The position numbers were made by a program, and so were the translations under genes. Shown in pieces: positions 53,496 through 64,000 of a stretch of DNA of 64,000 bases. Origin of the DNA: Alphaproteobacteria bacterium (GTDB lineage: Bacteria > Pseudomonadota > Alphaproteobacteria > Caulobacterales > Caulobacteraceae); contig JAHJME010000039.1 of assembly GCA_018821435.1 (NCBI GenBank), forward strand, positions 1 to 64,000. Reading direction: 5' to 3'. The notes under the pieces are model-generated. The model worked only from the letters and a program-made list of their open reading frames with translations. It was not told where the DNA came from and did no database searches. Numbering within the stretch: the stretch's first letter is position 1; each line of letters opens with the position of its first letter.

Positions 53496-54419
53496 TCAGC
53501 CCGCCGGCCAGCGCCCCAGGTCGGCCCGCGTGGGCGGCGCGGCGCCCGCCGAGACGCATGACAGCGCCGCCGCCCGGCACGCGAAGACCATGGCTCCTTG
53601 CACCGCGTCGCCGTCGGAAAGCGCCGCGCCGCACGCCATCCAGTCGGACAGCCACGCGCCGCAAAACGTGTCCCCGGCGCCGATCGTGTCGACGGCCTGG
53701 ACGACCGGCGCGCTGGCAGCGCGCATGCCGAAGGCGCCCAACGCCACCGCGCCATCCTCGCCCAGGGTCAGAAGCACCAGCCGGGGTCCTTGGCGGAGCA
53801 GGCCCGACGCCGCTTCGGCCGGCGGTACGCCGGGCGCGAGGAACGCAAGATCCTCCTCCGACACCTTCACCACATCGGTCATGGCGATCAGGCGCCGCAG
53901 CCGCGCGAGAAAGTCCTCCCGGTCCGAGATCACCTGCGGCCGGATGTTCGGATCGAGCATCACCAACGCGCGTCCCGTGAGGTGACCCGCCAGCGCCTCC
54001 ACTGCATCGGCCATGGGTCGCAACACCAGACCGAGACCGCCGATCAGCAAGGCGCCGACATCGGGCGTAACCGCCGCCAGGGCTGTCCGCGGCTCAAGGT
54101 GCTCGGCGGAGCTTCCCGCGAAGTCGAAGCGATAGGTCGCGACACCCGCCTCATCCAGCGTCGCGGTCGCCAGACTGGTGGGACGGTCCGTCCGAAGCCG
54201 TGGATCGAGGGCGACACCATCGGCGGCGAGCGCGGCGGCCAGGGCCACGCCATGAGGGTCGGTCGAGATCGCACCCAGGAACGCGGTCCGACTTCCGACG
54301 CGTGCGGCGGCACGCGCCGCATTGAACGGCCCGCCGCCCAGCCGTGGCGTCACGCCGCCGTCCGGGCCTGGAACGAGATCGACGAGCGCCTCGCCGGCGA
54401 CGGCCACGACGCCGATCAT
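53496..54419 (-). CDS. PfkB-family sugar kinase (fructokinase-like)
   Basis: A 307-residue ribokinase-fold kinase. The substrate glycine pair is GGGPFNAARAAARVG near residue 28, and the C-terminal signature with the catalytic Asp is VDTIGAGDTFCGAWLSDW. The middle VMLDPNIRPQVI and VVKVSEEDLAFL follow fructokinase-type members. It phosphorylates a hexose or a related sugar; fructose is the default guess but no transporter or regulator nearby supports it. Its stop is one base from the stop of the convergent MprF-like gene. Confidence 0.87.
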   Translation of the reverse strand: MIGVVAVAGEALVDLVPGPDGGVTPRLGGGPFNAARAAARVGSRTAFLGAISTDPHGVALAAALAADGVALDPRLRTDRPTSLATATLDEAGVATYRFDFAGSSAEHLEPRTALAAVTPDVGALLIGGLGLVLRPMADAVEALAGHLTGRALVMLDPNIRPQVISDREDFLARLRRLIAMTDVVKVSEEDLAFLAPGVPPAEAASGLLRQGPRLVLLTLGEDGAVALGAFGMRAASAPVVQAVDTIGAGDTFCGAWLSDWMACGAALSDGDAVQGAMVFACRAAALSCVSAGAAPPTRADLGRWPAG

Positions 54420-54710
54420 GGAAGGACCGCCGCCGCCGCGATTGTCGGAGACAGCATAGGCGGCAACGGGCGCATCGCGCGGTCAAGGATCATCGTGCTC
54501 CCCCGGCGCGCGAGTTCCGGGCGCTAAGGGGTTCAGTTTGCGCACCCCCGGTTGGGGTGTCCAATTGCCAGCATTCGCCAGCCAATCCTTTTGCTCATCG
54601 GTCGCCGGCGTTGAGATCCGCCTCTTTCCGCGACGCCCTTCAGCCGGCGACAGGCGGTGGCGTAGGCTGTAGGACCGCCTGCGGGGTCGCAGGGACCCCT
54701 GGGAGTCACC

Positions 54711-55217
54711 ATGCCGCTATCGATGCACCAGGCCTCGGCGCCGATCTTCATCCGGGCGCTCAAGGGGTTGAGCACGGTGCTACGCAAGGCGGCGGCTCAC
54801 GCGGAGGCCAAGGGCTTCGATCCGGCGGCGCTGCTGCAGGCGAGACTCTATCCGGACATGTTCCCGCTCACCCGCCAGGTGCAGATCTGCACCGACTTCG
54901 CCAAGGGCGCGGTCGCGCGGCTGGCCGGCGAGGAACCGCCGGCCTGGGCGGACGACGAGGTCAGCTTCGAGGACCTGATCGCCCGGGTGGAGAAGACGGC
55001 CGCCTATGTGGGCGCGCTGGGTGCGGACCGGATCGACGGCTCGGAGCCGCGTGAGATCACCCTGGTTCGGCGCGGCGTGAGCAGCGTGGTGTTGGGCCAG
55101 ACCTACCTGCTCGATCAGGCGATGCCGAACTTCTATTTCCACCTGACGACCGCCTACGCGATACTGCGGCACAACGGCGTCGAGGTCGGCAAGAAGGACT
55201 ATCTCGGGACGTCCTAG
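54711..55217 (+). CDS. DUF1993-family protein
   Basis: A 168-residue helical protein of the DUF1993 family, which is related to DinB-like four-helix bundles. The family pattern is visible: SMHQASAPIFIRALKGLSTVLRKA at the N-terminus, LYPDMFPLTRQVQICTDFAKG, TFxELxARV-like FEDLIARVEKTAAYV, and the C-terminal NFYFHLTTAYAILRHNGVEVGKKDYLG. His residues in FYFHLTTAYAILRH could bind metal, as in DinB proteins, but no activity is known. The ATG follows a GGGAG. It is convergent with gltD, 17 bases away. Confidence 0.87.
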   Translation: MPLSMHQASAPIFIRALKGLSTVLRKAAAHAEAKGFDPAALLQARLYPDMFPLTRQVQICTDFAKGAVARLAGEEPPAWADDEVSFEDLIARVEKTAAYVGALGADRIDGSEPREITLVRRGVSSVVLGQTYLLDQAMPNFYFHLTTAYAILRHNGVEVGKKDYLGTS

Positions 55218-55234
55218 AGCGCGGCTCCGGCCCC

Positions 55235-56686
<1,452 letters not shown>

Positions 56687-56708
56687 GGTCGTTCCCCCGT
56701 CGTCCGGA

Positions 56709-61352
<4,644 letters not shown>

Positions 61353-61586
61353 TTCGTCATCCCCCGGCGCGTGAAGGGGCCGATCCTTAGCCTCGACAAA
61401 CGCCGCGCGGCTTTTACGCGGTGGAATTCACCCTTGTCGATGACCGAAAGGTCGCTGGGAAGGTCGAAAATTTCTGGAGGCGCGGCGATCGCGTCATGCA
61501 TTTGCGCCCATCCGCGTGGAGCGCCCGCCGCAGTTAGTCGTACGGCAGGGTCCAGACGGTCGTCCTTCGGCGTCGGCGCCTTGCCG

Positions 61587-62156
61587 TCAGCTCATGCCGT
61601 GCTCGGGGGGAATCTCCGACATCGGCCCGTCGCGACGCTGAACGAGAACGTCCACGCCAACTCCGTTTTCGTACTGCTCCAGCAGCAACTCCGGATCCCA
61701 GCCGACACCGATCGGATTGGCGCTGAAGGCCTCGCTGGCCATGAAGGCGTTGGCCTCTTCGACCGTGCCGCAGTCGACCTGGAATTCCATCCGGTTGCCG
61801 TCGGGGTCCCTGTAATACAGCGACAGCGCGATGCCGTGATGGACGGGCCAATAGGGCATGATGCCGTGCGCCTTGAGCCGGGCATATGTCTTCATCAGGT
61901 CGCCGGCGTCCGCATAGGTGTAGGCCACATGGTTCACGCCAATATCGCCACGCTCGCCCAGTCGATCGGCCTCAGGCTTCAACAAGGAGAGGTTCGCAAA
62001 GGCGAAACGATGATGCTCATCGTCGTACGTCATGAAGGCCAGCGCCGGATTCTGATGAACGACATCAGCCTCGAAAACCAGCTGATACCACCTGATCATC
62101 TCGTCGAAGCGACGTGTCTGATAAACGACGTGCGCGAACTTTACTGGCTTAGTCAC
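61587..62156 (-). CDS. VOC-family (glyoxalase/extradiol dioxygenase-like) protein
   Basis: A 189-residue single-module vicinal-oxygen-chelate protein. Likely metal ligands are H9 (KFAHVVYQT), H76 (GVNHVAYTY) and E124 (NRMEFQVD), the His-His-Glu set of iron-dependent extradiol dioxygenases. The layout resembles BphC-type halves and other one-domain members that act on catechols or lipid-like rings. I chose GTG 62156 because GGGGAGG lies about 9 bases upstream; the open frame to 62387 has a non-protein-like N-terminus. It stands alone, 234 bases upstream of gltB on the same strand. Confidence 0.85.
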   Translation of the reverse strand: MTKPVKFAHVVYQTRRFDEMIRWYQLVFEADVVHQNPALAFMTYDDEHHRFAFANLSLLKPEADRLGERGDIGVNHVAYTYADAGDLMKTYARLKAHGIMPYWPVHHGIALSLYYRDPDGNRMEFQVDCGTVEEANAFMASEAFSANPIGVGWDPELLLEQYENGVGVDVLVQRRDGPMSEIPPEHGMS

Positions 62157-62610
62157 CCCGACCTCCCCTGTTTGTCGGAGACTATGTCCAATGCGGAGGG
62201 GCGTGCCAAGCGCACGGTCGTCCGCGCGTCCTGATCTCTTTAAACCCCCGCAATACCTCGCAGGCGCGCAAAGCCGCGGGCGGTCGCCGACATCGCGGGG
62301 ATGGCTCCCGTTGCGGGTTCGGACGGTTCGTCGTCTGGTTGAGTTTGACCTTCCGCAGGCGGGTGGACGCGCGCGCCGCTCGGCCATCCAAAGAACGCTG
62401 CTCGCGATACTGTGAGAGCGCTCAAGCTTGTACCGGCGCGACCCCCATGAAGTAGTGAGGCTACAACTAAAAATTGAGGTTCGGAGACGTGTTCAGCCAT
62501 CAACGGCCACCGCCCGCGCCTGACCGTCGATACGCCTCGCCGTGCGTTGCGACGACCCGTCCAGGGGTTGATCAGCCAAGGGCGCGTCCAAGCGCAGCGA
62601 TGGGACGTCG
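62157..62610. other. Intergenic region, 454 bases, no gene seen
   Basis: I see no convincing gene. An AT-richer pocket around 62437-62485 (for example ACTAAAAATTGAGG) stands out and probably carries the promoter of the rightward gene at 62611, but I cannot place -35 and -10 elements with confidence. No tRNA-like fold or repeat was noticed. Confidence 0.5.
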
Positions 62611-64000
62611 ATGCCCACGGACCTAGCGCTCATCGATCTGTTTCGCCCTTATCTGCTGAAGGGCGAGAACACGGCCTGGCACGCCGTGCTGTCGGTGATT
62701 TTCGTCGAGTCCTTCGAGACCGCCCTCGGTCCGGAGGGGATCGTCATCCGGGGCGTCGCGCGTTTCTCGGGCGACGTCGAGATCACCTTCGATCCGCTGC
62801 ATGGGATCCTCCGCGCCGACGCCGCCAACACCGAGGGCCACCCCCGCAGCCAGCCCGGCCGGCGCGAGCCCTGGTTCGATATCACCGACACCCATGTGGA
62901 GTTCGCGCTCTCCGCGCCGCGCGCCGCGGGCCAGATCGTGGCCAACGGCGTGGCGACGATCTCCGGCGGCGACGCCGCCTTCGCGCCCACCCGCGCGGTC
63001 CTCGACGCCTGGGACGCCATTCCCGGCGACGCGCCGCCGTCCGACTATCCCGGCACGGGTTTCTCGCTCGACCTGATGCTGGCCGGGATCGTGATGCGGC
63101 CGCCTTTCCTGAAGCCCGCGCAGATGCAGCCCGATGGCCTGCTCGTGCCCGACACCTCGCGGACCGACGTCGTCTTCACCCTGCCCCGGATCAAGCTGCG
63201 CCTCGCGCAGGGCAGCGACGTCGGCGCGAACCTCGACGTCTCCATCGCCTCGCTGGGCGCGGCGGGCATCGATGATCCCGGCGACATCGCCGCCGCCGAA
63301 CTGATCACCATGACGCCGCCCTACGCCTTCATCGGCGACGGCCGCGTGGTGGGCTTCGGGTTTCGCTCGGCCGTCCTCGATCTGGCCGACGGCTTCACGC
63401 CGCCGGCGATCCTCGACCAGTTCGGCTTCGACGAGAGCTGGACGGGCCTCTACCTGCCGGAGATCCGCCTGTTCGTCGCGCCCAGCGGCATGGAGGATTT
63501 CGCGGTCGACGCCGGGGTGCGGAACTTCCTGATCGGCCTGGGCCAATCCAGCGGGATCACCGGCGACTTCGAGCTGATGGTCATCAACCAGGGCTCGGGC
63601 GCGCTCGGGCTATCGGCGCGCTTCTTCGACGGCGACGGCCGCGCCATCGGCATCACCCGGCTGAGCGACACGACAGCCGAGGTCCTGCTGCCCGAGCGCA
63701 GCCGGATGGTGATCGACATCTCCGGCGGACGCCCGGCCTACGCCGCCCAGGCGACGTTCGGCGGCGCGCCGCACAACGGTCTCGTCCACGATATCGACCT
63801 CTCGGCCGCCGCCGAGCTGCCCATCGGCCTCACCGCCACGGACACCAGCGCGCCGCAGAAGACCGCGACCCTCACCGTCACCGCGCGTCGCCGCCCCGCG
63901 ACCCAGAGCCTGCCGCCGCCGGGCGCGACGCCCGACCAGCCCGCGACCGTGCGAACCACCGGCATCACCCTGGAGGGCGCCCCGCAGACCACCCCCGAGC
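62611..64000 (+). CDS. Large protein of unknown family, 3' end beyond the window
   Basis: An uninterrupted frame of at least 463 codons runs off the right edge. The product starts MPTDLALIDLFRPYLLKGEN and has no signal peptide or transmembrane helix. It appears to be built of beta-rich segments: IVIRGVARFSGDVEITFDP, WFDITDTHVEFALS, SLDLMLAGIVMRPPF, VVFTLPRIKLRLAQGSD, FELMVINQGSG. Later parts (EVLLPERSRMVIDISGGRP, LTVTARRRPATQ) are proline/threonine-rich and linker-like. I do not recognise a family. The start is supported by a GGGACG 8 bases upstream, which is weak. Codon use matches the neighbours. Its size, repeated beta pattern and lack of export signal suggest a large scaffold or modular protein. 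Confidence 0.75.
   Translation, partial: MPTDLALIDLFRPYLLKGENTAWHAVLSVIFVESFETALGPEGIVIRGVARFSGDVEITFDPLHGILRADAANTEGHPRSQPGRREPWFDITDTHVEFALSAPRAAGQIVANGVATISGGDAAFAPTRAVLDAWDAIPGDAPPSDYPGTGFSLDLMLAGIVMRPPFLKPAQMQPDGLLVPDTSRTDVVFTLPRIKLRLAQGSDVGANLDVSIASLGAAGIDDPGDIAAAELITMTPPYAFIGDGRVVGFGFRSAVLDLADGFTPPAILDQFGFDESWTGLYLPEIRLFVAPSGMEDFAVDAGVRNFLIGLGQSSGITGDFELMVINQGSGALGLSARFFDGDGRAIGITRLSDTTAEVLLPERSRMVIDISGGRPAYAAQATFGGAPHNGLVHDIDLSAAAELPIGLTATDTSAPQKTATLTVTARRRPATQSLPPPGATPDQPATVRTTGITLEGAPQTTPE

Overview
The window is about 64 kb of high-GC DNA with dense, often overlapping genes on both strands. Several signs point to an alphaproteobacterium of the Caulobacteraceae type (Caulobacter/Phenylobacterium-like): a GTTC-N7-GTTC LexA box, a leaderless promoter, large TonB-dependent receptors paired with a FecI/FecR system, many exported hydrolases and the gene content overall. 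This assignment is inference; there is no rRNA, tRNA, IS element, CRISPR array or phage module to fix it. The first 26 bases are a pure G run that looks like a sequencing artefact at a contig edge, and the first gene has lost its start there.

Layout. 0-5.3 kb: two exported S10 serine carboxypeptidase-like enzymes frame a small hypothetical gene, a GNAT acetyltransferase, a LexA-controlled leaderless gene of unknown function, and a nested palindromic repeat. 5.5-14.7 kb: an aminotransferase and a full histidine-utilisation locus. hutC-hutF runs leftward and hutI-hutH-hutG-hutU-hutD rightward, from a shared control region holding two HutC-type operators. It encodes the five-step route histidine, urocanate, imidazolonepropionate, formiminoglutamate, formylglutamate, glutamate plus formate. 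14.6-17.5 kb: two short-chain dehydrogenases and an exported beta-lactamase-fold serine hydrolase.

17.5-32 kb: an alpha-L-rhamnoside utilisation locus. It has an outer-membrane TonB-dependent receptor, an exported esterase and a GH106 alpha-L-rhamnosidase, a FucP-like permease, rhamnose isomerase, rhamnulokinase, a fused rhamnulose-phosphate aldolase/lactaldehyde dehydrogenase, and a DeoR repressor. Related short motifs sit upstream of its transcription units.

32-46.2 kb: nine leftward genes, closely spaced, form a second uptake-and-processing island: M61-like metallopeptidase, CapA-like phosphoesterase, second M61-like metallopeptidase, ECF sigma factor, FecR anti-sigma, STN-domain TonB receptor, AAHS-type MFS transporter, S15 acyl/peptide hydrolase, and a Tat-exported class-V aminotransferase-fold PLP enzyme. 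A third S10 peptidase is divergent at its upstream end. I regard this island as the best candidate for an undescribed system: regulated import of a peptide-like or siderophore-like ligand coupled to periplasmic trimming and PLP chemistry.

47.9-62.2 kb: a Baeyer-Villiger-type monooxygenase, a LysR regulator with a divergent NAD-dependent epimerase-like gene, an MprF-like DUF2156 membrane protein, a PfkB sugar kinase, a DUF1993 protein, glutamate synthase gltB-gltD, and a VOC-family protein. 62.6 kb to the end: a large protein of unknown family runs off the right edge.
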